The translations under genes and the position numbers were made by a program. This document shows, in pieces, positions 32,441-41,801 of a DNA stretch of 49,068 nt; position 1 is the stretch's first letter, and the number at the start of each line of letters is the position of its first letter. This DNA comes from Xanthomonas floridensis (GTDB lineage: Bacteria; Pseudomonadota; Gammaproteobacteria; Xanthomonadales; Xanthomonadaceae): assembly GCF_001642575.1 (NCBI RefSeq), contig NZ_LXNG01000026.1, positions 1 to 49,068 on the forward strand, read 5' to 3'. The notes under the pieces were generated by a model. The model was not told where the DNA came from. It ran no database searches and saw nothing but the letters and a program-made list of their open reading frames with translations.

Positions 32441-32704
32441 GACCCAGACATAGGTTCCTATGCTTTAGCCACATGTCCGACACCTGATGCCACATGTCGG
32501 CCGGCATAAGAATCCGATAGCGGGCGTTCAGTAAGCCGTGGCGATTCCCGGCACGAGGACATACGACAAAAACTGCAGCGCGCGCCGGTTCGTAGCGTGC
32601 ATGGGTGCGCCTGGCAGGCAAATGCCGACGCGCTGCAGGGCACTGCTGAGCGCGATCGCCCTGTCTGGATCGCGGAAGTACAGCAACAGGATCGGCCGGA
32701 GCGG

Positions 32705-33544
32705 TCAGGCGGCAGGGTACGGCCGCAGGAAGGCCAGCGCCTGCGCGCACGACTGCTCCACCTTCAGACTGAGCAACGCGTCGGCACGGGTACGCCCGAA
32801 ATTGAGTGCGGCGATCGGCAGGCCGTTGCGCGCGGCGGCCTGCACGAAACGAAAGCCCGAATACACCATCAGCGACGAGCCCACCACCAGCACCGCATCG
32901 GCCGCCTGCAGATGCGCAAATGCACGCTCCACCCGCTCGCGCGGCACGTTCTCGCCGAAGAACACCACGTCTGGCTTGAGCACGGCGCCACATGCCGGAC
33001 ATGGCGGCACCACGAAGCTGTCGAACGCCACATCGTCCAGATCCGCATCGCCATCGGGCGCCTGGGCCGCCTCCAGGTCGGCCCAGCCGGGATTGGCCTG
33101 CTCGAGCAGCAGCTGGAACTCGGTGCGCGGCATGCGCCGTTCGCAGCCCATGCAGCGCACCACGTCCAGCCGGCCGTGCAGGTCGATCACCGCCTGGCTG
33201 CCGGCGGCCTGGTGCAGGCGGTCCACATTCTGGGTGAGCAGCAATTCCAGTTGGCCACGCGCCTCCAGTGCGGCGAGTGCGTGATGGGTGGCATTGGGCT
33301 TGGCCAGCCCGAACCGCGGCCAGCCCACCAGGCTGCGTGCCCAGTAGCGCTGGCGCGTGGACAACTCGCCCATGAAGGCCTGAAACGTCACCGGCTGCGG
33401 GCGCTTCCAGCCGCCCTGCAGGTCGCGGTAGTCGGGAATGCCCGAATCGGTACTGCACCCGGCACCACTGAGCACGAACAGACGTTGGTGGCGCTCGATG
33501 AACGCCTGCAGCGCGTCGTCGGCTTGGGCTAGGACAGCGGTCAT
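32705..33544 (-). CDS. NAD-dependent protein deacylase (sirtuin, SIR2 family)
   Basis: A 279-residue sirtuin with all catalytic motifs: VLSGAGCSTDSGIPDYRDLQ (NAD loop), LLTQNVDRLHQAAGS, the HG active-site His in VIDLHGRLD, two zinc Cys pairs (CMGC and CPAC), VVFFGENVP, and VVGSSLMVYSGFRF with IAALNFG for ribose binding. It removes acyl groups from lysines using NAD. The length and GCSTDSGIPDYR type fit bacterial class II (SIRT4-like) sirtuins rather than CobB. ATG 33544 begins MTAVLAQADD. A broken copy of its 3-prime part lies 2.3 kb away in the same orientation. Confidence 0.9.
   Translation of the reverse strand: MTAVLAQADDALQAFIERHQRLFVLSGAGCSTDSGIPDYRDLQGGWKRPQPVTFQAFMGELSTRQRYWARSLVGWPRFGLAKPNATHHALAALEARGQLELLLTQNVDRLHQAAGSQAVIDLHGRLDVVRCMGCERRMPRTEFQLLLEQANPGWADLEAAQAPDGDADLDDVAFDSFVVPPCPACGAVLKPDVVFFGENVPRERVERAFAHLQAADAVLVVGSSLMVYSGFRFVQAAARNGLPIAALNFGRTRADALLSLKVEQSCAQALAFLRPYPAA
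32721..32983 (-). repeat. Direct repeat within sirtuin copies, right
   Basis: Partner of 30379-30641, inside the intact sirtuin gene. The unit codes for the C-terminal Rossmann part. Confidence 0.9.
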
Positions 33545-33967
33545 CGAACAACTCCAATTGCCATGGGATCGCCTTGCAGACACATACTGCGCGCAACGCA
33601 TTGCAAGCTCTACCGGAGCGGTTGCAGCGCACGCTTGCTCGATGATGCAGTGAACCGTGTGGATTACAGTGCACTGCGTCATCGGCACAACTCAGCATCT
33701 AGTACGCGCAACCAAAGGCACTGGATGCAGCTGAAATGTCCACGCGTGCCGCCGTCAGCGAGTTCATGACATTGGGGCTGGATGGTCGATTCCAAGCAAC
33801 CGCCTGGAGCGTGGCACGCCGTCACCGGAGAGGCCGCCTCCCAGGATTGCAGCAGTCGGCCAGCGGGCCTTGCGCTTACCGACACGCCGGTACGAGCGCG
33901 ACGCATCATTGCCTGTCATTGCACACGCGCATGACTCACCACGCAATCCCGCCACTGCCCATTGCGC
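33545..33967. other. Gap upstream of the sirtuin gene, nothing recognised
   Basis: 423 bases between the sirtuin start and the end of the hydrolase pseudogene. No gene or clear signal; several short frames are open but not protein-like. Confidence 0.45.
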
Positions 33968-34892
33968 TCACTGCCCAACGCCAGCCTGCTCCATGAACTG
34001 CGCAAGATCCCGATTGAAGCGTGCGCTTTCTTCCAGGAACGGAGCATGGCCTGCCTGCGGATACAGGCGAATCTGCGCGCGCGGCTGCAGCTGACGTGCA
34101 CGCGCCAGCGTCGGCGCGCTCCGCACCAGCGCATCGCGCGCGCCATACACCAGCAGCACCGGCAGCCGAGTGCGCTGCAGGCCGGCAGTATCGATCGACA
34201 TGCCTTGCACTGCGCGTTGCATGTCCCACGAGGCCAGGGCCATTGGCCAGCAGGGTGTCGAATACCGGCACAGGCGGTTGAGTGGCAAAGCACAGCCGCA
34301 GGAAGTCGTACACCGCCTGCAGATGCGTGCGCAGGTCATCGGACACCAGGTCGCGGTAGATCGCCGGGTGTGCTCCCAGTTGCTGCGCGCGTAGTTCGAT
34401 CACGCCATCGACATACACTGCGCCGCCCAGGCCGTCATCGCCATACCGGCTCAGATAATTGCTGATCACCGCGCCACCCAGCGACCACCCCACCAGCACG
34501 GCGTCGTGAGCATTAGCGGCCTTCAGCACTGCCGCCAGGTCGTCGGCCCAACGCGCGCCGTCCTGATAGGCCGATGCGGCAGTCGGTTTGCCGGACAGAC
34601 CATGCCCGCGCAGGTCGTAGGTGATCAACCGGTAACGTTGCAGCAGCGGGTCGGCCAGCTGCGCATCCCAGTTGATGCGGCTGCCGAGCAGGCCGTGCAC
34701 GAACACGATCGCCGGAGCATCGCCGGCGCCGTGTTCCTGCACGGCCAGGGTGACGCCATCGGGCGCAGTCACCGTATAGGTGCGCGAAGCGGGGGTGACC
34801 GCCGCGGCCAAGGTTGAAGAAAGCAGCAACAGGCAAGCCAGCGCGCAGCGCATCGGCAGCATGCCAGCGACAGGGAAGAAGCGAACAGGCAT
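33968..34892 (-). pseudogene. Exported alpha/beta hydrolase with one frameshift
   Basis: The N-terminal part reads MLPMRCALACLLLLSSTLAA (signal peptide), then VFVHGLLGSRINW, YDLRGHGLSGKPTA and VGWSLGGAV with the nucleophile Ser, in one frame as far as PVFDTLLANG. The C-terminal part, ALASWDMQRAVQGMSIDTAG, VLLVYGARDALV with the catalytic Asp and AGHAPFLEESARFNRDLAQF with the catalytic His, is in the next frame. The break is near 34230-34250. Joined, they make a complete hydrolase of about 300 residues like non-heme haloperoxidase-type esterases. Everything else is intact, so the lesion is recent or an assembly error. The start may be ATG 34892 or 34862. Divergent from a MerR gene. Confidence 0.8.
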
Positions 34893-34933
34893 CGGGGTGA
34901 GCTCCAGACAATGAGAGCGGCCATCCTCCAGCC

Positions 34934-34953
34934 TGACATCAGTGTGAGGGTCA
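34934..34953. promoter_or_regulatory. Candidate MerR operator
   Basis: TGAC and GTCA arms define a 20-bp imperfect dyad (TGACATCAGTGTGAGGGTCA) in the 89-bp gap between the hydrolase and MerR starts. Read leftward it contains TTGACC, a good -35 element, as expected for a MerR-type site inside a long-spacer promoter of the target gene. A matching -10 is not clear. Confidence 0.45.
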
Positions 34954-34981
34954 AGCAGTACTTGCAACGTATGCTTGGCGC

Positions 34982-35410
34982 ATGGCAACGCCTCCCGAAC
35001 CCTCGCTGAGCATTGGCGCACTGGCACTGCAGACCGGCGTCAGCGTGCGCTCGATTCGTCACTACGACGCGCGTGGCCTGCTGACGTCCTCGCGCAGCGC
35101 CAATGGCTATCGGGTGTTTCCCGCCGCATGCGTTGCGCAGGTGCGGCAGATCCAGCGGCTGATCGCCACTGGCTTCAGCCTGGACGATATTCTCCGATTT
35201 CCCGATTGCATGCGCTTACTGGAAGGTGCGCAGATGTGCCCGGAAACCGCACACGTGCATCGCGCGCGTCTGCAGCAAATCGAGCGCCAACTGGCCGATC
35301 TGGAACAGCGGCGTGGGCGCCTGCTGGAAACCCTGGCACAGGGTGCGGCCGATGCGATCGCCGCGCCGCCTTCTGCAGCGCAGACGGCACGCAGCAAGCG
35401 GGCACGCTAG
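34982..35410 (+). CDS. MerR family transcriptional regulator
   Basis: A 142-residue MerR protein. The N-terminal HTH reads LSIGALALQTGVSVRSIRHY with DARGLLTSSRSANGYRVF as the wing, and a dimerisation coiled coil spans residues about 80-120 (HRARLQQIERQLADLEQRRG). RHYDARGLL.S.R..NGYR is typical of effector-type MerR proteins. Cys residues at about 79 and 89 (DCMRLLEGAQMC) could sense thiol-reactive compounds or metals but do not match the CueR or ZntR metal loops. It is divergent from the hydrolase gene and probably controls it. Confidence 0.88.
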   Translation: MATPPEPSLSIGALALQTGVSVRSIRHYDARGLLTSSRSANGYRVFPAACVAQVRQIQRLIATGFSLDDILRFPDCMRLLEGAQMCPETAHVHRARLQQIERQLADLEQRRGRLLETLAQGAADAIAAPPSAAQTARSKRAR

Positions 35411-35504
35411 CTCGGAAGGGTGAGCGACGGCCATCGCTTCAAGGTGCCTTGCATCGCGCCACCTGCCACGTCGCACAGCGCACACATGGCACGGCAATCG
35501 GTCG

Positions 35505-35886
35505 CTACAGCAGGTTGCTGACCTCGATCAGGTTGCCGTCAGGATCGCGGAAATAGATCGACAGCAACGCACCGGTTGCGCCGGTACGCTGGATCGGCCC
35601 CTGCTCGATGGTGACACCGGCAGCGGCGATGTGGTCCTGCGCCTGCTGCAATGGGGGTGTGCTGATCAGACACAGATCTGCCGGCCCGGGCATCGGCAAC
35701 CGCGCCTTCGGTTCGAACTCGCGCCCGGCGGCGTGCAGGTTGATCTTCTGTTGCCCGAAGGCCAGCGCACGTCGCCCTTCACCAAAGCGCACCGCCTGCA
35801 TGCCGAGCACGCGCGCATAAAAATCGCAGGTGGCGTGCACGTCGGCAACGGTGAGCACCAAGATGGTCGAGCCGCTCGATCTGCAT
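35505..35886 (-). pseudogene. VOC (glyoxalase/dioxygenase-like) protein with a frameshift near the start
   Basis: Translation from ATG 35886 gives MQIERLDHL and then goes out of frame. In the next frame the protein continues [20 protein letters not shown], then [40 protein letters not shown] and [17 protein letters not shown]. Removing one base in CACCAAGATGG (35857-35867, an extra A) restores [17 protein letters not shown], the standard family opening. The VOC metal-ligand framework is otherwise complete at about 126 residues. The ATG follows the MFS stop codon by one base (TGACATG), so the two formed an operon. A start within the second frame would lose the first beta-strand. Confidence 0.8.
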
Positions 35887-35887
35887 G

Positions 35888-37162
35888 TCATTGCCCACGC
35901 GCAGGATGTGGGGCACACCGGCCGTACGGGCGTGCATCATCGGCGCGTTGGCGCAACACATGCACGGCGGCAAACGCCAGCGCCAGCAGCGTCAGGCACA
36001 TGCCGACCAGCCCGGCCCATCCGCCGTGCTGCCAGAACCAGCCGCCCAGTGCCCCGATCACGCTGGAGCCGGCGTAATAGGCCAGCAGATACAACGAGGC
36101 GGCATGGCTGCGATGCGCGCCACCGAGCCGGCTCACCCAGGCGCTGGCCGCCGAATGCGCGATGAAAAAGCCGATCGTCAGCAATACGATGCCGCCCACC
36201 ACCAGCGCCAGCGCATGCGCCAGGGTCAGCGCCACGCCGACCACGCAGCACACGATGCCGGCGCTGACCACCGGCCCGCGACCGAAGCGGTCCGACGCCG
36301 CGCCGGCCACCGACGAGCTGACGATGCCGAACACGTAGGCGCTGAAGATCATGCCGATCTGGCTCTGGCTCAGTCCAAATTCCGGCCCGCCCAAGCGAAA
36401 CCCGGCGTAGTTGTAGAGGCTGACGAACACGCCCATCAACAGAAACGGCAGCGCGAACAGCCACGGCAGGTTGCGGTCGCGCAGATGCCCGGCCCAGGCA
36501 TGCAGATGGAAGCGCAGGTTGACCCCTTGCCGGCGCACGAAATGGCGCGAAGGCGGTAGCAGCCACAGGAATGCAAACGCGCACAGCAGATCGAACCCGC
36601 TCAGCAGCGCCAGTGCGGTGCGCCAGTCGGTGTGGTCGGTCAGCACGCTCATCATGATGCGCCCGCTCATGCCGCCGAATGCGTTGCCGGCCACGTACAG
36701 GCCAGTGGCCGCGCCCAGCTTGCTGGCGGGCAGTTCTTCGCCCAGGTACACCATGGCCACCGCCGGCACCCCACCCAGCGCGATGCCGGACAAGGTGCGC
36801 ACCACCACCAGCGCATGCCAGTCCGGCAGGAAGGCCGCCACCAGGTTAAGTACCGCGGCCAATGCGATCGAAGCGAACATCAGCCCGCGCCGGCCCAGGT
36901 TTTCCGAGACCGCACCGGCACAGAAGATCGCCAGCGCCAGCCCGCCGGTGGCCAGCGATAACGGCAACGAGGCGACCGCCGCATCCACGCCGAAGGCACG
37001 CGCGAACTCGGGCAATACCGGCTGCACGCTGTAGAGCAGCGAGAAGGTGGCAAAGCCGGCCAGGAACAAGGCCAGCCGTATGCGGCCGCTGGCAGGCGCC
37101 GCGATCTCGGGGACGGCGGCAGTGGCCGGCAGGGCGCTGGGGCGGGAGTCGGAAGCAGGCAC
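35888..37162 (-). CDS. MFS transporter, YnfM-like
   Basis: About 424 residues with 12 predicted membrane segments, starting around [23 protein letters not shown] signatures include [20 protein letters not shown] in loop 2-3, [20 protein letters not shown] in loop 8-9 and [40 protein letters not shown] is characteristic of the YnfM/YybF-type drug or metabolite exporters. I use GTG 37162 because it keeps the divergent promoter free; the frame is open to 37261, which would overlap the LysR start. It is followed after one base by the frameshifted VOC gene. The divergent LysR regulator probably controls it. Confidence 0.85.
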   Translation of the reverse strand: MPASDSRPSALPATAAVPEIAAPASGRIRLALFLAGFATFSLLYSVQPVLPEFARAFGVDAAVASLPLSLATGGLALAIFCAGAVSENLGRRGLMFASIALAAVLNLVAAFLPDWHALVVVRTLSGIALGGVPAVAMVYLGEELPASKLGAATGLYVAGNAFGGMSGRIMMSVLTDHTDWRTALALLSGFDLLCAFAFLWLLPPSRHFVRRQGVNLRFHLHAWAGHLRDRNLPWLFALPFLLMGVFVSLYNYAGFRLGGPEFGLSQSQIGMIFSAYVFGIVSSSVAGAASDRFGRGPVVSAGIVCCVVGVALTLAHALALVVGGIVLLTIGFFIAHSAASAWVSRLGGAHRSHAASLYLLAYYAGSSVIGALGGWFWQHGGWAGLVGMCLTLLALAFAAVHVLRQRADDARPYGRCAPHPARGQ

Positions 37163-37221
37163 GGGTATCTGGATGAGACCGGGGACGGCGAGTATTCGCC
37201 TGCTACCACCCCCTGTCCAAT

Positions 37222-37245
37222 ATATGATGCTGGCAGTTGCCATAT
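37222..37245. promoter_or_regulatory. LysR-type operator between MFS and LysR genes
   Basis: Nested dyads: outer arms ATATG/CATAT (37222-37226 and 37241-37245) and inner TGGCA-GT-TGCCA (37231-37242). This lies 15 bases upstream of the LysR start and upstream of the MFS gene, where a LysR autoregulatory and activation site is expected. Confidence 0.6.
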
Positions 37246-37259
37246 GTGAAACAGATATC

Positions 37260-38147
37260 ATGGAGCTGCGTCACCTGCGCTATTTCCTGGCGGTTGCCGA
37301 GGAAGGCAATTTCACCCGTGCCGCTGGCCGGGTCGGTATCGGCCAGCCACCGCTGAGCCAGCAGATCCAGACGCTGGAACGCGAGCTGGGCACACCGCTG
37401 TTCCGCCGCACCCATAGCGGTGCGGAGCTGACGCCAGCCGGCGAGGCCTTTCTCGGCGAAGTGCGACGGGTGCTGGCCGATGTGGAGCGCGCCGCCGAAA
37501 CGGCCCGCCGCGTGGCGCGCGGGGAATCGGGCCGCTTGCGCATGGGCTTCACCGCTTCGGCCGCCTTCAGTCCGGTGGTGCCGCGCCTGATCCGCGATTT
37601 CCGGCGGCAGTGGCCGCAAGTCGAACTGCTGCTGGAAGAAACCAACACCGCCAGCCTGTTGGTGGGCCTGGCCGATGGCCGCCTGGATGCGGCGTTCGTC
37701 CGCTACGGACTGAGCACGCCACCGGACCTGCAGCTACTGCGCTTTGCCGATGAGCCGATGAAGATCGCGGTGCCGGCGGCACATCCGCTGGCCGCCCACA
37801 ACAGCGCGCCGCTGGCGGCGCTGGCCGGCGAGCCGTTCATCCTGTTTCCGCGCAGCTTCGGTTCGAGCCTCTACGACGAAATCCTCGCCGCCTGCCGCGA
37901 ATCCGGCGTGACCTTGCGCATTACCCAGGAGGCGCCGCAGATGTCGTCGATCATCAACCTGGTCGCCGCCGAACTGGGCGTGTCGGTGGTGCCCGCCTCC
38001 ACCGCGCAATTGCAGCGCCCCGGCGTGCGCTACCTGGATATCGAAGGACGCATGCCGCTCGCACGACTGGCCCTGGCGGTTGCACCGGGCGCGCTGGACA
38101 GCGCTCCGCTGGTGCGCCATCTATGGGGGCTGGCGGAATTGATCTGA
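37260..38147 (+). CDS. LysR family transcriptional regulator
   Basis: A 295-residue LysR protein. The HTH is at residues 1-60 (MELRHLRYFLAVAEEGNFTR, AAGRVGIGQPPLSQQIQTLE) and the effector domain starts near 90 (LRMGFTASAAFSPVVPRLIR). MELRHLRYF.AVAEEGNFTRAA...QPPLSQQI is characteristic of the BenM/CatM/CynR branch, which often governs aromatic transport or efflux. ATG 37260 is fixed by this conserved opening. It is divergent from the MFS-VOC operon with a nested dyad in the gap. Confidence 0.9.
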   Translation: MELRHLRYFLAVAEEGNFTRAAGRVGIGQPPLSQQIQTLERELGTPLFRRTHSGAELTPAGEAFLGEVRRVLADVERAAETARRVARGESGRLRMGFTASAAFSPVVPRLIRDFRRQWPQVELLLEETNTASLLVGLADGRLDAAFVRYGLSTPPDLQLLRFADEPMKIAVPAAHPLAAHNSAPLAALAGEPFILFPRSFGSSLYDEILAACRESGVTLRITQEAPQMSSIINLVAAELGVSVVPASTAQLQRPGVRYLDIEGRMPLARLALAVAPGALDSAPLVRHLWGLAELI

Positions 38148-38373
38148 ATGTAATCAAGAACCGGCGTCGCAACGACCTCAAGCGGCTGATCGCCCTTTAC
38201 GCGCCCGGCAGCGGGCGCGGCACTTTCCACACCTGCGCACTGGCTTGCCGCACCGCTCGCCACTTTACGCCTACCCCCGGGGTAATCCGTTGCTTGAAAC
38301 AAGGTCCATGCTGCCACGCATCACTGCTGCCCACCACATGCCCTGACTGCAGCAGTGATATGCGCGGCAGATA

Positions 38374-38754
38374 TCAGCGCAGTGAGAACCAGAAATTTGT
38401 AAGACGGTCAAACCCTGGGACAGTCGACATCCTACGTAGCACGATGCCGTTTTGGCAACGAGTTGAAGTAAATCCGAGAATGGTTACGGTTGTTCCGTTG
38501 GCCACCAGAGATTGGGGAGGTGTAACCCACGTGATTGCTCCACGATCGCCTCCACGAGTCACTCTAATACACGTTTCAAATCCTGTATTATTGACACCCC
38601 TGCCAACCACATAAACTGAGTTGATGTTACTGCTGTTCGGAACACCGACCATCAGCACATGGAAAGGGTGAGTCAGCTGGGCATTGGCACTCGGCAAAAA
38701 ACACAGCGATGCTGCCAGCACGCTGGCTGCCATAAATAAAATCTTTATGCTCAT
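38374..38754 (-). CDS. Small exported protein of unknown function
   Basis: A 126-residue precursor. The signal peptide is MSIKILFMAASVLAASLCFL followed by PSANA, with cleavage before QLTHPF. The mature part is beta-strand rich (FHVLMVGVPNSSNINSVYVV, CIRVTRGGDRGAITWVTPPQ, TVTILGFTSTRCQNG) with two cysteines that could form a disulfide. ATG 38754 has GGGAG 7 bases upstream. Base composition is clearly AT-richer than the flanks, suggesting horizontal acquisition. I do not recognise the family. Confidence 0.7.
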   Translation of the reverse strand: MSIKILFMAASVLAASLCFLPSANAQLTHPFHVLMVGVPNSSNINSVYVVGRGVNNTGFETCIRVTRGGDRGAITWVTPPQSLVANGTTVTILGFTSTRCQNGIVLRRMSTVPGFDRLTNFWFSLR

Positions 38755-39112
38755 TTTATTCACTCCCGGCTTTTGATCGATTAAAGATGAGAAACCCATT
38801 TGAGGGGACTTCCGGTGGCTGCGGTCACCATTGTGCAATCGGTTCCACCCAAGGATGGCAACTTAAATCCGCTGTTGCGCGCAGTGACAATCGCTAATCA
38901 CATCCGGACTCTACTTGACGGCTCTGCAAAAAAACGGAGGCAACTTCGTTTAATACCCCACGGGTTCGCCATGCGACATATTCCGGCCACATTTAGCGCG
39001 ATCAGGTTCGGACCTGCCATCCCAACAACAGCGCTTTGCTGGCAACGGGCTCTTGATCTCAACCATGATTGAGGTTGTTCAATATGGACTTCCCCGCCAC
39101 AGAAGTATCGCC
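38755..39112. other. Divergent gap, AT-richer, nothing recognised
   Basis: Between the leftward exported protein and the rightward VOC gene. It must hold both promoters; there is a poly-A run (CTGCAAAAAAACGG near 38925), but no clear dyad or gene. Confidence 0.45.
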
Positions 39113-39781
39113 ATGCAACTGCGCCACCTTGTTCTGCCCTGCCTCGATCCGACCCTCAGCCTGCGCTTCTATGCAGATACGCTGCAGTTGCCGCTGTCGG
39201 GCAACAGCGTCCGCATCGGATGGAGCACGCTGGAATGCATCCAGGCGCAGCAGTCTGTGGGCAGCGTGCACCTGGCCTTCAACGTGGCGCCTGCGCGCTT
39301 CGATGCAGCGGCGGCCTGGATCGGCGCACGTGCAACGCTGCTCACCGATCCCGCTGGCCAGGAACGCTTCCAGCTCGATGGCGTGTGGCAATCGCGTTCG
39401 GTCTACTTTGCCGGCCCCGATGGGGCCGTGCTCGAACTGATTGCGCGCAATGCACTGCAAGACACACCCACCGGCCAGGGCATATTTCATGGCAGCGAAC
39501 TGCTGTGCCTGAGCGAGATCGGCCTGCCCAGCAGCAACGTGGCCGCGGTGACCAGCAGCGTTGGCCATCATTTCGGCGTGCACCCGTTCGCGCCGGCCGT
39601 GGAAGGCTTTGTCGCGCTGGGCGACGATGAAGGCTTGTTGATCGTGGTGGACCAGCGCCGGCGGTGGTTTCCGCAACAGCGCCAACTGCCGTGGGCCGAC
39701 GGCTTGCGCGTTAGCGTGGACGCACCGCAACCAGGCCTGCGGCTACGCGATGCGCAGGGCTGGGAACTGCTGGCTGCCTAG
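39113..39781 (+). CDS. VOC family protein (glyoxalase/dioxygenase fold)
   Basis: A 222-residue protein with vicinal-oxygen-chelate repeats. The first module is LRHLVLPCLDPTLSLRFYAD through SVYFAGPDGAVLELIARNAL. A less regular second module is LCLSEIGLPSSNVAAVTSSV through LRLRDAQGWELLAA. Such proteins bind a metal and act as lyases, isomerases or extradiol dioxygenases; some only bind ligands. ATG 39113 is chosen at the domain start; ATG 39065 in the same frame would add sixteen residues. No partner gene is close. Confidence 0.78.
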   Translation: MQLRHLVLPCLDPTLSLRFYADTLQLPLSGNSVRIGWSTLECIQAQQSVGSVHLAFNVAPARFDAAAAWIGARATLLTDPAGQERFQLDGVWQSRSVYFAGPDGAVLELIARNALQDTPTGQGIFHGSELLCLSEIGLPSSNVAAVTSSVGHHFGVHPFAPAVEGFVALGDDEGLLIVVDQRRRWFPQQRQLPWADGLRVSVDAPQPGLRLRDAQGWELLAA

Positions 39782-39990
39782 CCACGGCACCACGATGGCT
39801 TTGCAGTACAAGGCGGCGTCGCGCCGCATCGCCGTCAGTTCAACCATGCATGCTTTACCCAGCTGCCGTGCTGGTGGGCGATAGCCACAGCACGGCGGTC
39901 TGCTATCGCGCAGCCACTGGCTGACGTACTCGACGCACGCACTGCGCCGCCACCGATGTGGCAGCGCAGTGCCTCGGTGGCCTCGCACCC

Positions 39991-40440
39991 TCAGAGGTAG
40001 TACCAGGTCACACGGGCAGTCATCCCACCCAGGCCGTACGACTCGACCGCTACCGTCATCACCGGGTGACCCTTGGCGCGTCCGTCTACGTAGTAGCACT
40101 TGACGTATGCAAAACCGTGCTTGGGCGGACAGGCGCCTTTGTAATAGCCGACACGTTCGCCAATGATCTCCATCTCCGTTGCCGCAGACAGATGCACCCC
40201 GTCCCAGTAAGCGTCGTTGCCGGCGTTGTTGCAGTCGTTGATCTGTCCGCCGGACTCGGACTTGTTGTACCACTGCGTCGCCGCACAGTTGGCCAGGCGT
40301 TTCACTTCGGTGGACCGATAGGACAGATTCCCACTGACCTTGAACGAATCCGCGTAGGCCGACGTGACGCCGCCAAGGGTCAAGGTGAGCACTGCAGCCA
40401 CGGCGAACACACCGCGCTCCAGGTAACGAGAAATGCGCAT
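39991..40440 (-). CDS. Small exported protein of unknown function
   Basis: A 149-residue precursor. The signal peptide is MRISRYLERGVFAVAAVLTL followed by TLGGVTSAYA, with cleavage before DSFKVSG. The mature domain has LANCAATQWYNKSESGGQIN, a Cys pair and late strands (AYVKCYYVDGRAKGHPVMTV). ATG 40440 has AAGGGAAAG upstream. An exported, disulfide-stabilised 12-kDa domain is the most that can be said. Two such small exported proteins occur within 2 kb of each other but are not similar to each other. Confidence 0.72.
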   Translation of the reverse strand: MRISRYLERGVFAVAAVLTLTLGGVTSAYADSFKVSGNLSYRSTEVKRLANCAATQWYNKSESGGQINDCNNAGNDAYWDGVHLSAATEMEIIGERVGYYKGACPPKHGFAYVKCYYVDGRAKGHPVMTVAVESYGLGGMTARVTWYYL

Positions 40441-40849
40441 GGTCTTTCCCTTCAGTGCGAGGGCCGATTGCCCGTCGGCGAAGGTGGACATTGCCGGTGA
40501 CCGCATGACGACCTGTCCATGACAACCACCGGCGCATCGCCGGACGGGGCGCTTCTCAGTTCATGCGGCACCAGCGCGTAGCGGCAGTGCCGCAACGGCC
40601 AAGCCTTGGCGCCCGGCTGCACGTCGTACCTTTACGTACCCTGGTCTCCCCGGCGAGATTGCCGTGCATCCTGCGGCGCTATCGCACTGCGCACGTGCTG
40701 GCGGGCAGCGTGTTATCCAACGGCTGCCATCATCATCTACGGCACCGCCATGCATGCAGGCACCTGCGCGCGATGGCAGCGATAGGCAACGCACTGCCCT
40801 GGGCGATGCGCTCGTTCGCCAATGCGGCAGCCGATGCCTGCGTGCGTCT
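40441..40849. other. Gap, nothing recognised
   Basis: Between the small exported protein and the end of tatD. I see no gene or strong signal. Confidence 0.45.
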
Positions 40850-41656
40850 TCAACTGCCCGGCTGAGCTGCCGGCAAACGGAAAAACGCACGTGCCGCAGC
40901 GGTGCTGTTGGCAGCGGTCACGGCAACGTCTTCGCCGCGGTCGCGCGCCAGTTCTTCGACGATATGCGACAGAAACATCGGCTCGTTGCGGCGGTCCTTG
41001 GGCATGGGCTTGAGCGTGCGCGGCAAAAGGTAGGGCGCGTCGGTTTCGATCATCAACCGGTTGGCGGGGATATTGCGCACCAGCTCGCGCAGATGCGCGC
41101 CGCGGCGTTCGTCGCACAGCCAGCCGGTGATGCCGATGTAGTAATCGCGGTCCAGATAGGCGAACAGCTCTTCGCGCGTGCCGGTGAAGCAATGCACCAC
41201 GGCCGCACCCAGCTTGCCGTCGAAGCTGCGCATGATGGACAGGAAGTCATCGTGCGCATCGCGCTGATGCAGGAACAGCGGCTTGCCATTGTCGGCGGCC
41301 AATTGCAGTTGACGCTCGAAGGCCTTGTGCTGGGCCGGGCGTGGCGCGAAATCGCGAAAGTAATCCAGCCCGCATTCGCCTACCGCCACCACTTGCGGAT
41401 GTGCCTGCAAGGTACGCATCTCCGCTTCGCATTCGGCGGTGAATTCCACCGCATGGTGCGGATGCACGCCGGCGGTGGCGTACAGGAATCCGGGGTGTTG
41501 CTGCGCCAATTGCAGGGCCAACGGCGAATGCTCGCGGCTGGCGCCGGTGATCACCAGCTGTGACACCCCTGCGTCGCGGGCGCGTTGCAGCACGGCGTCG
41601 CGGTCGCGATCGAAGGAATCATGGGTGAGATTGGCGCCGATATCGATCAACTGCAT
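40850..41656 (-). CDS. tatD: TatD family 3-prime exonuclease / metal-dependent hydrolase
   Basis: A 268-residue TIM-barrel amidohydrolase. It opens with MQLIDIGANLTHDSFDRDRD, where the HxH position is Asn-x-Thr-His as in TatD itself. YATAGVHPHHAVEF, VAVGECGLDYFRDFAPRPAQ, FLHQRDAHDDF, VVHCFTGTREEL and LMIETDAPYLLPRTLKPMPK supply the metal ligands and the TatD signatures. IGANLTHD...LPRTLKPMPKDRRNEP identifies TatD proper rather than YcfH or YjjV. It acts on DNA 3-prime ends in oxidative damage repair and apoptosis-like degradation. No tatABC genes are adjacent. Confidence 0.92.
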   Translation of the reverse strand: MQLIDIGANLTHDSFDRDRDAVLQRARDAGVSQLVITGASREHSPLALQLAQQHPGFLYATAGVHPHHAVEFTAECEAEMRTLQAHPQVVAVGECGLDYFRDFAPRPAQHKAFERQLQLAADNGKPLFLHQRDAHDDFLSIMRSFDGKLGAAVVHCFTGTREELFAYLDRDYYIGITGWLCDERRGAHLRELVRNIPANRLMIETDAPYLLPRTLKPMPKDRRNEPMFLSHIVEELARDRGEDVAVTAANSTAAARAFFRLPAAQPGS

Positions 41657-41728
41657 GGTGCGGGTGTGGCCTGAAAGAGCAGTTGCGATTGTACCGGGTG
41701 AGCGCTGCCCTCATCCGCCCTGCGGGCA

Positions 41729-41752
41729 CCTTCTCCCGCAGGCGGGAGAAGG
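41729..41752. repeat. REP-like palindrome, copy 1
   Basis: CCTTCTCCCGC-AG-GCGGGAGAAGG is a perfect dyad with 11-bp arms, found in the gap after tatD start. Related palindromes occur at 41802 and 42160. Confidence 0.8.
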
Positions 41753-41801
41753 GACGCGCTGCGGGCGCGGGTGGCGGGGTGATTAGCTCGGCGCTTTGTC
41801 G

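Noticed and set aside
32449..32499. Small dyad CATAGG-TT-CCTATG and a duplicated CCACATGTC downstream of the exported orphan gene
   Set aside because: Too short to assign as terminator or mobile-element end; could be chance. No transposase remnant could be read nearby.
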